Source of the DNA: Propioniciclava sp. MC1595
GTDB lineage: Bacteria > Actinomycetota > Actinomycetes > Propionibacteriales > Propionibacteriaceae
Direction: 5' to 3'
DNA: 64,000 nucleotides
Assembly (NCBI RefSeq): GCF_017569205.1
Contig: NZ_CP071870.1
Location: forward strand, 806,001-870,000
Below the pieces are notes generated by a model that saw only the letters and a program-made list of their open reading frames with translations, made no database searches and was not told the DNA's origin. The stretch's first letter is position 1. Each line of letters opens with the position of its first letter. Both the position numbers and the translations under genes were made by a program. Below are positions 9,691-19,286 of the stretch, in pieces.

Positions 9691-10311
9691 ATGAGCCTCC
9701 TCGAAGCAGCCCTGCGCGGCCACCGCGTGGTCGTCGAGATCCCCCGCGACGGCGTGGAGGACTGGGTCGCCCTGGCCGAGGTGCTGCTGCAGGAGGGACT
9801 GGGCGCCTGGGTGCTCCCGCCCGAGTTGTTCCCGATCGCGCCCGAGGTGCTCTCCCTCTACGGGTTCCGCGCGCGCGTGGGCGCGTGCGGCGTGACGGAC
9901 GCCGAGGGCGTCCGCCGTGCGGTCGAGGCCGGCCTGCACTTCGTGCTGTCCCCGGTGTCGGACCCCGACCTGGCCGCCGCCGCGGGGGACGTCCCGTTCG
10001 TGGGCGGAGCGCTGACCCCGGGCGAGGTCGCGGCCGCGGCCCGGGGCGGGGCCGAGGTCGTGGCGGTCGCGCCGGCCGACGCGCTCGGCACCGCCTACGC
10101 GCGGGCCCTGCCGCCGCTGTTCCCCGGGCTGGCGCTCTTGCCGTGGGGCCGCCTCGAGCGCTACCAGTGCGAGATGTGGCTGGACGCCGGCGCCCGGGCC
10201 GTCGTGGTCGGCGACGTCGTGCTGCGCAACGACGGGTCGGGTGGGGCGAACTCGCCCGAGGAGGTCGGACGCCGCGCGGCCGCCTTCCGGCCGATCCTCG
10301 GCTCCTCCTGA
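9691..10311 (+). CDS. KDPG/KHG-aldolase-like protein lacking the catalytic lysine
   Basis: A 206-residue TIM-barrel protein with the outline of 2-keto-3-deoxyphosphogluconate aldolase (Eda). The strands FVLSPVSDPDL and FVGGALTPGEV align with the usual LVSPG and PGVxTPSE regions. The Schiff-base segment, normally VKLFPA, reads VAVAPA (residues 125-130), so the lysine is Ala126. The N-terminal LEVTLRTP segment is replaced by WVLPPELF, so the usual catalytic Glu is also absent. It is probably not a class I aldolase of this type. CATGAT lies 6 nt upstream of the ATG. Confidence 0.65.
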   Translation: MSLLEAALRGHRVVVEIPRDGVEDWVALAEVLLQEGLGAWVLPPELFPIAPEVLSLYGFRARVGACGVTDAEGVRRAVEAGLHFVLSPVSDPDLAAAAGDVPFVGGALTPGEVAAAARGGAEVVAVAPADALGTAYARALPPLFPGLALLPWGRLERYQCEMWLDAGARAVVVGDVVLRNDGSGGANSPEEVGRRAAAFRPILGSS

Positions 10312-10320
10312 GGGGTGCCT

Positions 10321-10344
10321 TTCAGTTGCTGAGTGCCAACTGAA
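10321..10344. repeat. 8-bp inverted repeat upstream of the cell-wall gene
   Basis: TTCAGTTG and CAACTGAA are perfect inverted arms around an 8-nt loop, 10 nt after the stop of the aldolase-like gene. There is no T-run, so it may be a weak terminator or a protein site upstream of the next promoter. Confidence 0.45.
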
Positions 10345-10364
10345 CGGAACCTGAGCCACTGAGT

Positions 10365-10392
10365 TTGACCCTGAGAAAATCTCAGCTAAATT
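10365..10392 (+). promoter_or_regulatory. Strong promoter with palindrome in the -35/-10 spacer
   Basis: TTGACC (10365-10370) and TAAATT (10387-10392) are separated by 16 nt. That spacer consists of the perfect inverted repeat CTGAGA-AAA-TCTCAG (10371-10385) plus one C. Such a placement is typical of a repressor operator. The gene driven would be the cell-wall protein at 10430, giving a leader of about 30 nt. Confidence 0.65.
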
Positions 10393-10429
10393 GGTCCTCG
10401 TCCTCAGAGTCGCACCATCGGAGTACCAG

Positions 10430-11458
10430 ATGTACCAGCCCCGCCGGATCGCGGAAGCCGCCTCGCCCGAAGTCGACGGCGCCGCCGCCTTCGTGGTCCC
10501 CGCGCGTCGCGCTGCTCGGAGCCGCTCCGACATCCTGCGCACCCGTGTTGCGCCGACCGCCGTGTCCGTGGCCCTGCTGGCCGCTTCCGGTGCGTTCGCG
10601 CTCAACCTGCGTGCCGCCGACGAGACCGCCAGCGCCGTTCCCGCCCCCGTCCGCGAGGCCGACACGCTGAGCCGCGACGCGGCCCGTGAGCTGGTCTCGA
10701 CCGAGGAGACCACCGACGAGGCCTCGGCCGCCGTCGAGGAGGCCCCGGCCGAGCCCGTGGCCACCGAGGGTGACGCCGCCTTCGTGGCCGGCCAGTGGGC
10801 CGCCGCCTTCGGCGCCCCCGCCGGCACCAAGTTCATCCAGTCCGACACCGTGGTGCGCGTCCAGGCCAACGGCGACTCCGAGTCGCTCGGTTCGGTGAAG
10901 GAGGGCGACAAGATCTCGGTGACCGACAAGGTCGAGGGCAACTTCCGCCAGGTCGCCTTCAACGGCAAGGTCGGCTGGGTGCTCGACGCCCGCCTCGGCG
11001 ACAAGGCCCCGGCCAAGCCCGAGCCGAAGCCGGCGCCCAAGGCCAAGGCGTCCACGAAGACGAGCACCGCGAGCGAGTCCGACTCGAGCGCCGCGTACAC
11101 CGGCTCCACCAGCTACTCCGGCAAGACCGTCCTGGGCCTCAAGCCCAAGGCGATGGTCGTCTACAACGCCGTGACCGCCCGCTGGTCCTTCCAGGCCATC
11201 GGTGGCTACCGCGCCACGAACAACCGCTCGAACCACGGCTCCGGCGGCGCGATCGACTTCATGACCTACTCCGACTCCGCCAAGGGCTGGGCCGTCGCCC
11301 GCTACCTCGCCGCCAACGCGGGTGCGTTCGACGTCGACCACATCATCTTCGAGCAGAAGATCTGGACGCCCTACAAGCCGTACTGGCGCCCGATGGCCGA
11401 CCGTGGCTCGATCACCGCGAACCACTACGACCACGTGCACGTGTCCGTGAACCTCTGA
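10430..11458 (+). CDS. Secreted SH3-domain protein with M15-like (ARB_07466-type) C-terminal domain
   Basis: A 342-residue exported protein. A long N-terminal cytoplasmic part precedes one membrane/signal segment (about residues 42-60). An acidic linker follows, then a bacterial SH3 domain (about 135-190), a Lys/Pro/Ala hinge, and a C-terminal domain (about 230-342). That domain has SNHGSGGAIDF (H269, D276) and HYDHVHV (H335, H337), resembling the zinc ligands of M15/VanY peptidases. It probably binds or trims peptidoglycan. The ATG at 10430 has GGAG upstream. A terminator follows directly. Confidence 0.75.
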   Translation: MYQPRRIAEAASPEVDGAAAFVVPARRAARSRSDILRTRVAPTAVSVALLAASGAFALNLRAADETASAVPAPVREADTLSRDAARELVSTEETTDEASAAVEEAPAEPVATEGDAAFVAGQWAAAFGAPAGTKFIQSDTVVRVQANGDSESLGSVKEGDKISVTDKVEGNFRQVAFNGKVGWVLDARLGDKAPAKPEPKPAPKAKASTKTSTASESDSSAAYTGSTSYSGKTVLGLKPKAMVVYNAVTARWSFQAIGGYRATNNRSNHGSGGAIDFMTYSDSAKGWAVARYLAANAGAFDVDHIIFEQKIWTPYKPYWRPMADRGSITANHYDHVHVSVNL

Positions 11459-11480
11459 CACCAGCGATTCCCAAAGAACC

Positions 11481-11514
11481 CAAGCCCTCGGCGCCCGCGC
11501 CGAGGGCTTGAGTT
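11481..11514. terminator. Rho-independent terminator built from 22-nt repeat units
   Basis: CAAGCCCTCGGCGC (11481-11494) pairs perfectly with GCGCCGAGGGCTTG (11497-11510) over 14 bp, and AGTTTT follows. The arms are two inverted copies of the intergenic 13-nt core described for cluster A. Confidence 0.8.
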
Positions 11515-11554
11515 TTCTGCGCCGAGGGCTTGGGTTTCCCCGGTCCAGGGCGTG
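11481..11554. repeat. 22-nt-period intergenic repeat, cluster A
   Basis: The core CAAGCCCTCGGCG occurs at 11481-11493. Its complement CGCCGAGGGCTTG occurs at 11498-11510 and again exactly 22 nt later at 11520-11532. A degenerate copy (9 of 13 matching) lies another 22 nt on, at 11542-11554. Confidence 0.75.
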
Positions 11555-11592
11555 GGTTTGGGAGACCCCGCGCCGGGTGGCTGCCGGAGGCC

Positions 11593-11598
11593 TAGGCT
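11593..11598 (+). promoter_or_regulatory. -10 element of leaderless pgi
   Basis: TAGGCT ends 7 nt before the pgi ATG at 11606. No Shine-Dalgarno sequence is present in the gap. Confidence 0.55.
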
Positions 11599-11605
11599 GG
11601 CGTCC

Positions 11606-13270
<1,665 letters not shown>

Positions 13271-13282
13271 CGCCGTAGGGCG

Positions 13283-13350
13283 CGACACTCACCTTCGTCA
13301 CGTTCTCGGGGGAAGAGATTCCCCCTCATCTGTGACGAAGGTGAGTGTCG
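13283..13350. repeat. Two-tier cruciform: 19-bp inverted repeat with inner hairpin
   Basis: CGACACTCACCTTCGTCAC (13283-13301) and its exact complement (13332-13350) flank a 30-nt loop. That loop contains its own 7-bp hairpin, GGGGGAA-gaga-TTCCCCC (13308-13325). It lies 12 nt after pgi and runs into the promoter of the next gene. It may serve as the pgi terminator, although no T-run follows. Confidence 0.7.
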
Positions 13351-13360
13351 TCCCGGAAGG

Positions 13361-13366
13361 TACGCT
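13361..13366 (+). promoter_or_regulatory. -10 element of the YdcF-type gene
   Basis: TACGCT lies 7 nt before the GTG at 13374. The corresponding -35 position would fall inside the right arm of the 13332-13350 inverted repeat. Confidence 0.55.
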
Positions 13367-13373
13367 CGACCGG

Positions 13374-14051
13374 GTGACGACCAACCCCCGCCGCCGGCGT
13401 CCGGTGCTGCGCACGCTCAGCACCCTGCTGGTGCTGGCGGGCCTCGGTGCGGCGAGCGTCGCCGGCCCCACGCTGTGGACCCGGTTCGTGGCGCGCGACC
13501 GCAACCTCACCGCTGAACAGGCCCCGGCCCGCGACGTGGCGATCATCTTCGGCGCGGAGATGTACCCCTCGGGGCGCCCGTCGCCGTACCTGAAGGCGCG
13601 CCTCGACCTCGGCGCCGAGCTCTACGACGCCGGCAAGGCCCAGGTGCTCATCGTTTCGGGCGACAACGCCGCCGAGCACCACCACGAAACCACGAACATG
13701 AAGCGCTACCTCGTCAGCCGGGGCGTCCCGGCCGAGCGTGTCGTCGAGGACGAGCACGGCCTCGACACCTACGACACGTGCGTCCGCGCCCGCGAGGTGT
13801 TCGGCATCACCGAGGCGTTGCTGGTCAGCCAGCGCTACCACCTGCACCGTGCGGTCGCGACGTGCGAGGCCGTCGGGGTGGACGCCGTGGGCGTGGGTGA
13901 CGTGTCGGTCAAGGCCACCAGCAAGCGCTGGGACGAGTTCGCCACCCGTGAGGTCGGCGCCAACCTCAAGATGGTCTGGGACGTCACGACCCGGCGGACC
14001 CCGAACCTCGAGGGCGATCCGGACGCCGTCAGGCGTGCGCTGGGCGCGTGA
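13374..14051 (+). CDS. YdcF/SanA-family (DUF218) membrane-anchored protein
   Basis: A 225-residue protein with one N-terminal membrane segment (about residues 13-35) and an extracytoplasmic DUF218 domain. Recognisable blocks are DVAIIFGAEMY, YLKARLDLGAELYDAGKAQVLIVSGDN and ALLVSQRYHLHRAVATCEAVGV, which match SanA/YdcF proteins implicated in envelope integrity. Biochemical activity is not established. The GTG start follows TACGCT by 7 nt. The 3' end overlaps the convergent MFS gene by 23 nt. Confidence 0.8.
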   Translation: MTTNPRRRRPVLRTLSTLLVLAGLGAASVAGPTLWTRFVARDRNLTAEQAPARDVAIIFGAEMYPSGRPSPYLKARLDLGAELYDAGKAQVLIVSGDNAAEHHHETTNMKRYLVSRGVPAERVVEDEHGLDTYDTCVRAREVFGITEALLVSQRYHLHRAVATCEAVGVDAVGVGDVSVKATSKRWDEFATREVGANLKMVWDVTTRRTPNLEGDPDAVRRALGA

Positions 14052-15498
14052 ACGCGTCCTGGGGCACGCCCACCAGCAGCACCAGCGCGCAGATAGCGGC
14101 CGTCACCCCACACAGCGTCCACACGACGAGGTAACCCGACAGGGGAGCGGCCGTCTGCCCGGCCTCGACCGCCGCCGCGGAGACGCCCTGGAAGAGCGCC
14201 ACCCCGAACACCGCCGACGCGATCGAGCCGCCGACGGTCTTGGTCGCGTTGGTCAGGCCGGTCGCCATGCCCGAGCGGGCTTCGGGCGCCGCAGCGGCCG
14301 CCGCCGACGGCAGCGCGGCCACCAACAAGCCTGAGCCCAAACCGGCGACCACCATGTTCGTCAGCGTCTGCACCAGCGTGTCGTGGAACGGCAGGAACAG
14401 CAGGTAGCCCACCGCCACGAAGGCCGCCGCCACGACGAGCGCCAGCCGCGGCGACAGCAGGCGCGACACCACCGGCAGCAGCAGCGCCCCGATCGCCAGG
14501 GACAACACGTAGGCGCCGATGATGTAGGACACCGTCCCGGCGGTGAGTCCCAGCCCGTAACCGACTGCAGAAGGGTCGGTGCGGGCGAACGTCGACAGCG
14601 GCACCTGCGCGCCGAGCACCGAGACGCCGAACAGGGTCGCGGTCAGTTGGACCGGCCACTGGGCGGGGGCAGCGAGCATGCGCACGTCGACCAGCGGCTC
14701 CTCCACACGCAGGGAGTGCCGCACGAACGGCACCAGCAACCCGAACGCGGCCAGCAGCGCCAGCCACGTCCAGATCGAGCCGACGCCGACCAACCGCACC
14801 AGCGACAGCCCGGCCATCAGGGCCACAAGGGACGCGGTCAGCCAGGCGATGCCACCCAGGTCCAGCTTCCCGGCCGCGGTCGGCGGCATCGAGGGCACCC
14901 AGAGCCAGATCGCGAGCAGGCACAGCGTCACCGCGACCGCGGGCAGCGCGAGCACGACCCCGAACGGCAGCACGTCGACCAGCGCCCCGCCGGCCAGGGC
15001 CCCGGCGATCACGCCCGCCTCGAGGGCGAAGACGAGCACGCCGGCGGCGCGGCGGGTGCCGGCGGGCGCGTCGACCGCGCCGGCCCGGCGCGCGGTCAGG
15101 TAGATGATCGCGACCTCCAGCGGCAGCCAGACCGCGTAGGCCCCCTGCAACCCCCACGCCACGAGCAGCGTCGCGAACGACGGCGCCACCGCCACCCCCC
15201 ACGACGCCAGCGCGGTGACCAGCGTCGAGACCAGCAGGATCCTCTTGTGGCCCCACAGGTCGCCCATCTTGGCCAGGATCGGCACCGACAGGGCCGACAC
15301 CATCAGCTGGGCGGCCTCGAGCCAGTTCACGTCGGCGTCGTGCACGCCCGAGTGCCGGGCGATGTCGGTGAGGATCGGCGTGTAGTAGCCCTGCAGGATG
15401 CCCGACGTCACCTCCACCAGCGCCAGCGCCGCCACGATGGCGCCGAGCCCCGCCAGCCACGGACGCCGTGCGGCCCGCCTCGCCTCGCGTGTGGTCAT
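14029..15498 (-). CDS. MFS transporter, DHA2-like drug/metabolite exporter
   Basis: A 489-residue polytopic protein with roughly 12-14 hydrophobic helices. Motif A is present as GDLWGHKRILLVST in the loop after helix 2. The N-terminal half includes GILQGYYTPILTDIA and the C-terminal half GMATGLTNATKTVGGSIASAVFG, similar to the motif C/second-half region of drug:H+ antiporters. Substrate is unknown. The ATG at 15498 has GGAGG upstream and overlaps the M20 peptidase stop by ATGA, so the two proteins are probably made together. Confidence 0.85.
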   Translation of the reverse strand: MTTREARRAARRPWLAGLGAIVAALALVEVTSGILQGYYTPILTDIARHSGVHDADVNWLEAAQLMVSALSVPILAKMGDLWGHKRILLVSTLVTALASWGVAVAPSFATLLVAWGLQGAYAVWLPLEVAIIYLTARRAGAVDAPAGTRRAAGVLVFALEAGVIAGALAGGALVDVLPFGVVLALPAVAVTLCLLAIWLWVPSMPPTAAGKLDLGGIAWLTASLVALMAGLSLVRLVGVGSIWTWLALLAAFGLLVPFVRHSLRVEEPLVDVRMLAAPAQWPVQLTATLFGVSVLGAQVPLSTFARTDPSAVGYGLGLTAGTVSYIIGAYVLSLAIGALLLPVVSRLLSPRLALVVAAAFVAVGYLLFLPFHDTLVQTLTNMVVAGLGSGLLVAALPSAAAAAAPEARSGMATGLTNATKTVGGSIASAVFGVALFQGVSAAAVEAGQTAAPLSGYLVVWTLCGVTAAICALVLLVGVPQDAFTRPAHA

Positions 15499-16820
15499 GC
15501 ACAGGCCTCCTCGATCAGTCGGGTCATGAACCGGACGCCCTCGGCCAGCGTCGCCACCGCCACCTGCTCGTCGGCGGCGTGGAGGCGGGCGCGGTCGGCG
15601 TCCGACATGCGCAGGGGCGCGAACCGGTAGACGTGGTCGCACCACGGCGAGAACCGGCGGGCGTCGGTGGCGCCGTTCTGCACGTACGGCGAGGCCACCG
15701 CGTCGGGGAACACCTCGCCGATCACGCGCACGAGCAGCGCCCAGCGGTCGTCGTCGGTCCGCGAGACCCGCGATGCCTCGGTCGACTCGACGATCTCGAT
15801 CGACACCGACCGGTCCCGCACCGCCCGCCGCAGGTGGGCGACGGCGGCGGCCACCGTCGTGTCGGTGTCCAGGCGCAGGTTCACCACGGCCTCGGCGCGG
15901 GTGGCCAGCACATTGGACGCCGGCGACCCGGCCAGCTGCGTCACGGCCATCGTCGTGCGGGCGATCGCCGCGGTCTCGGGGCCGAGCGCGACCAGCGCGC
16001 GGGCGAAGACGGGGGAGAGGGCGTCCGCACGGGTGTACAGCGCGCGCAGCGGGCTGGTCGCGTGCTCGCCCAGGGTGCGCAGCATCGCGACGGTCGGCTC
16101 GGCCAGCCGGGCCGGGAACGGGTGCCGCTCCAGCCGCAGGATGGCCCGGGCGATCCGGGCGGTGGCCCCGTGCCGGTGGGGCGTGGAGGCGTGGCCGCCG
16201 GCGTCCGTCGTCGACAGCCGCACGGTCGCGATGCCCTTCTCGGCGACGGCGACCATGGCTGCGGAGCGCCCCACGCCGGGCAGCACGCCCGCGTCCACGA
16301 CCGCGCCGCCCTCGTCGAGCACGAGCCACGGCCGAACCCCACGCCCCCGCAGGAGTTCGGCCGCCTCCTGCGCGGTGGTGCCGGCGACCTCCTCGTTGTC
16401 GCCGAACAGCAGCCAGACGTCGCGCCGCGGCGCGAACCCGGCGGCCAGCAGGGCCTCGACCGCCTCCGCGACGACCAGCAGCATCCCCTTGTCGTCGAGC
16501 ACGCCGCGCCCGATGAGCTTGCCGTCCACGACCCGCGCCTCGAACGGGTCGCCGCTCCACTCCTGGCCGGTCACGGGCACCACGTCCTGGTGGGCCATGA
16601 GGACCAGCGCGTCGGCGTCCGGGTCGCTGCCGGGCCAGCGGAACAGCAGCCCGTGCGGCCCCACCCGCGTCAGCTCGCACCGCTCGTGCAGCAGCGGGTA
16701 CAGCTCGGCGAGGGTGCAGTGCAGCGCCTCGAAGGGGGTCGGGTCGGTGGCGGCGGGGTCGGGGGCCGCGACGGTCGGGTGGGCGACCAGCCGTGCGAGC
16801 CGGGCGGCGAGCGCGTCCAT
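15495..16820 (-). CDS. M20-family metallopeptidase (carboxypeptidase/aminoacylase type)
   Basis: A 441-residue zinc hydrolase. Metal and catalytic residues are visible: H77 and D79 in MAHQDVVPV, D109 in GRGVLDDKG, the Glu pair E143-E144 in GDNEE and the dimerisation-domain motif GGHASTPH. The arrangement resembles Gly-X carboxypeptidase and ArgE/DapE relatives; it likely cleaves a C-terminal residue or N-acyl group from a small peptide-like substrate. TACCCT lies 6 nt before the ATG, suggesting a leaderless start. It is coupled to the MFS transporter downstream, which hints at turnover plus export of related compounds. Confidence 0.85.
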   Translation of the reverse strand: MDALAARLARLVAHPTVAAPDPAATDPTPFEALHCTLAELYPLLHERCELTRVGPHGLLFRWPGSDPDADALVLMAHQDVVPVTGQEWSGDPFEARVVDGKLIGRGVLDDKGMLLVVAEAVEALLAAGFAPRRDVWLLFGDNEEVAGTTAQEAAELLRGRGVRPWLVLDEGGAVVDAGVLPGVGRSAAMVAVAEKGIATVRLSTTDAGGHASTPHRHGATARIARAILRLERHPFPARLAEPTVAMLRTLGEHATSPLRALYTRADALSPVFARALVALGPETAAIARTTMAVTQLAGSPASNVLATRAEAVVNLRLDTDTTVAAAVAHLRRAVRDRSVSIEIVESTEASRVSRTDDDRWALLVRVIGEVFPDAVASPYVQNGATDARRFSPWCDHVYRFAPLRMSDADRARLHAADEQVAVATLAEGVRFMTRLIEEACA

Positions 16821-16877
16821 CGCGTCAGGGTAGGGGTCGGACGCCGCGGGCGCCAGAGGGCGCGTGGGCGGGTCGGC

Positions 16878-17486
16878 CTACCGGGTGGACCCGAAGCGGA
16901 AGGTCACCTTCGCGTCGGGGGAGACCCCGAGGATGATGCCTCGGTAGAAGTTCTCGGCCTGGTCCTGGAGGAGGTCGCGGTTGGCGTCCACGTGCTCGCG
17001 CTTGGCGTCGTCGTCGAGCAGCTCGGTGATGACGGCGGCCGTGTCGATCTCGGGGGTGACCCAGCTGAGGATGCCGTTGTTCTCCAGCGCGGTCTTGAAC
17101 GAGACGTCGTCGTACCCGATGAACTCGAAGGCGGGGATGCTGACGAGGTAGGTGTCCTCGCCGGTACGGGTGAGCACGACGTCGGCGCCGTCGATGCCGA
17201 GCAGGGCGCGGTAGTTGTACTGGAGGAACTTGGTGCGGCCCGTGCCGGGGATGCGCTGGCCCAGGATCGTGCCCTGGGTGCTCTCCTCGGCGATGCCCTG
17301 GATGCCGAGGCTGACCAGGACCACCTCCTCCTGGCGCTCGATCGCCTGGATCACCTGGGTGTCGCGCGACTCCGTCACGGTGCCGACGGGCTTGGTCAAG
17401 GTCGGGAGGATGAACGCGAACACCACGGCGCCCCCGGCGACGAGGCCGACGACCAGGGCGAGGACGCCGGCGAGCCAGGGCCTCAC
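16878..17486 (-). CDS. DUF4230 membrane-anchored protein
   Basis: A 202-residue protein with an N-terminal membrane anchor (about residues 5-30, VLALVVGLVAGGAVVFAFILP). An extracytoplasmic domain follows with the DUF4230 pattern VVLVSLGIQGIAEESTQG and VLTRTGEDTYLVSIPAFEFIGYD. The function is unknown. The start codon is a GTG that overlaps the stop of the UbiB-type gene (GTGA), so translation is coupled to it. Confidence 0.75.
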   Translation of the reverse strand: MRPWLAGVLALVVGLVAGGAVVFAFILPTLTKPVGTVTESRDTQVIQAIERQEEVVLVSLGIQGIAEESTQGTILGQRIPGTGRTKFLQYNYRALLGIDGADVVLTRTGEDTYLVSIPAFEFIGYDDVSFKTALENNGILSWVTPEIDTAAVITELLDDDAKREHVDANRDLLQDQAENFYRGIILGVSPDAKVTFRFGSTR

Positions 17487-19165
17487 GTGTGCACCGCCGA
17501 GTCGCGCCGCTGCTGGGACAAGCGGGCCAGCTTGGCGCTGCGCCGGTCGCTGAGCACGATCGACACCACCAGGGCCAGTCCGCCGACCGCGGCGAGCAGG
17601 AAGAACACCACGGCCAGCACCGGGTAGCCCAGGAAGAGCGGGCCGCCCGAGCCCGACCGCGTCATCAGGGCGGCCGCGATCGTGATGGCCGCCAGCACGA
17701 TGCCGATCGTGAGCCGGTTGACCATGCGGTGGGCGTCGCGCATGACGCGGTCCTCGTCGATGGCCCTCACCCGCACCTCGAGCTCGCCGTCGGCCAGCGC
17801 CGAGACGATCTGGTTGGCCCGGCGGGGGAGGTTCTCGGCGAACTCCTTGGACTCCAGCGCCCCCACGGCCACGGTCGCCAGCGACGGCTTGGCCGAGGCG
17901 GCGAGCGCGCGCGGCAGGTGGTCGGCGATCGCGGCGGCCGGCACGAAGCCGGGGTCGAGGTGCTGGGCGCTCTGGTCGAGGTTCATCAGGGTCTTGCCGA
18001 CCAGCGACATCTCGGCCGGTGGGCGCAGTCCGTGGTCGCCCGACAACCGGACGAGCTCGACCAGGATCGTGCCCGCCTGCAGGTCGGCGCCCAGCGAGAG
18101 GGTGCCCGAGACCAGGTGGGAGACCTCGTCGCGGAAGCTCGCGGCGTCGTAGTCCTCCAGTGGGTGGCCGAGCCCGGCGAGGGTGGCGGCCACGGACTCG
18201 CCGTCGGCCTCGGAGACCGCGAGCAGCAGCTTGATCAGCCGCGACTGCAGGCGCTTGGGGACGGTGGTGACCATGCCGAGGTCGATCAGGCCGATCTTCC
18301 CGTCGTCGGTGACGAGCAGGTTGCCCGGGTGCGGGTCGGCGTGCAGGAGGCCCTCGTCGAGCATCGTGCGCAGCATGAACCCGAACAGGGCGTCGGCCAG
18401 CGCGGGCCCGTCGATGTCCATGAGGCCGAGCGGGCCGACGTCGGTGACCTTCTTGCCGCTGATGCGGTCCATCGTCAGCACGCGCGAGGAGCTGAAGTCC
18501 CGGTAGGGCTTGGGGACCACGATGAGCGGTTCCCGGGCCGCGAGGCGTCCGAAGAGCTCGAGGTTGGCCGCCTCCTTGCGGTAGTCGAGCTCGTCGGCGA
18601 GCGTGCGCCGGAAGTGGGCGAGCATCGCCTGCGTGCCGACGCGGCGGCCGGCGCGGGTGCCGTCGACCAGCTTGGCGACCTGGTCGAGGGCCTCCATGTC
18701 GGCGCGCACCTGCTCCCGGACGCCCGGGCGCTGCACCTTCACCACCACGTCGCGCCCCGAGCGGGTCACCGCACGGTGCACCTGGCCGATGGACGCCGAC
18801 GCCAGCGGCACCTCGTCGAACTCGCTGTACAGGTCGCGGGTGCGCGCGCCGAGGTCGGCCTCGATGGTCGCGTGGACGTCCTCGATCGCGAAGGGTTCCA
18901 CCCCGTCCTGCAGGCGCTGGAGCGCCTCGGTGTAGGGGGCCGGCAGGAGGTCGTAGCGGGTCGACATCAGCTGGCCGAGCTTCACGAACGTGGCGCCCAG
19001 GCCCTCCAGGTCGGACGCGAGGCGCTCGGGCGACCCGGACGCCGGGTCCGCGACCGCCTCGTCCACCCCGAACGGGTCGGGCCCGCCGGTCGCCGTCAGC
19101 GCCGGTCCTGCATGGCGTGCGGCCACCATCAGGATGCTGGCCAGACGGGCGGTCGAGTGCGGCAT
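17483..19165 (-). CDS. AarF/UbiB (ABC1/ADCK) family atypical kinase
   Basis: A 560-residue protein of the UbiB family, atypical ATP-binding kinases linked to quinone and lipid metabolism. The KxGQ motif (FVKLGQLMSTR), the Ala-rich loop (ASASIGQVH), the catalytic loop HADPHPGN and the metal-binding LIDLGM are all present. Two C-terminal transmembrane helices (about residues 480-545) anchor it. The ATG at 19165 has AAGGAGGG just upstream. It forms a two-gene operon with DUF4230 and is divergent from argS. Confidence 0.88.
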   Translation of the reverse strand: MPHSTARLASILMVAARHAGPALTATGGPDPFGVDEAVADPASGSPERLASDLEGLGATFVKLGQLMSTRYDLLPAPYTEALQRLQDGVEPFAIEDVHATIEADLGARTRDLYSEFDEVPLASASIGQVHRAVTRSGRDVVVKVQRPGVREQVRADMEALDQVAKLVDGTRAGRRVGTQAMLAHFRRTLADELDYRKEAANLELFGRLAAREPLIVVPKPYRDFSSSRVLTMDRISGKKVTDVGPLGLMDIDGPALADALFGFMLRTMLDEGLLHADPHPGNLLVTDDGKIGLIDLGMVTTVPKRLQSRLIKLLLAVSEADGESVAATLAGLGHPLEDYDAASFRDEVSHLVSGTLSLGADLQAGTILVELVRLSGDHGLRPPAEMSLVGKTLMNLDQSAQHLDPGFVPAAAIADHLPRALAASAKPSLATVAVGALESKEFAENLPRRANQIVSALADGELEVRVRAIDEDRVMRDAHRMVNRLTIGIVLAAITIAAALMTRSGSGGPLFLGYPVLAVVFFLLAAVGGLALVVSIVLSDRRSAKLARLSQQRRDSAVHT

Positions 19166-19223
19166 GGTCCCTCCTTCGCGAGTGCATCCAGCGTAGTCGC
19201 GCGGGTGCTCCGCGCGCGTGAAC

Positions 19224-19258
19224 CGCCGACGGCCCGTGCTCCGTGCGCCGAGAGCCCG
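19224..19258. repeat. 22-nt-period intergenic repeat, cluster B
   Basis: Two cores, CGCCGACGGCCCG (19224-19236) and CGCCGAGAGCCCG (19246-19258), lie exactly 22 nt apart. The 9-nt spacer TGCTCCGTG is identical to one in cluster C. They occupy the divergent region before argS. Confidence 0.75.
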
Positions 19259-19286
19259 TGCTCGCGCCGTGTGGGAGAATGCAGCA

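Noticed and set aside
10311-10429. Possible c-di-AMP (ydaO) riboswitch before the cell-wall gene
   Set aside because: Such riboswitches often precede actinobacterial wall hydrolases, but the region is only 118 nt, lacks the conserved core and is explained by a promoter with palindromes.
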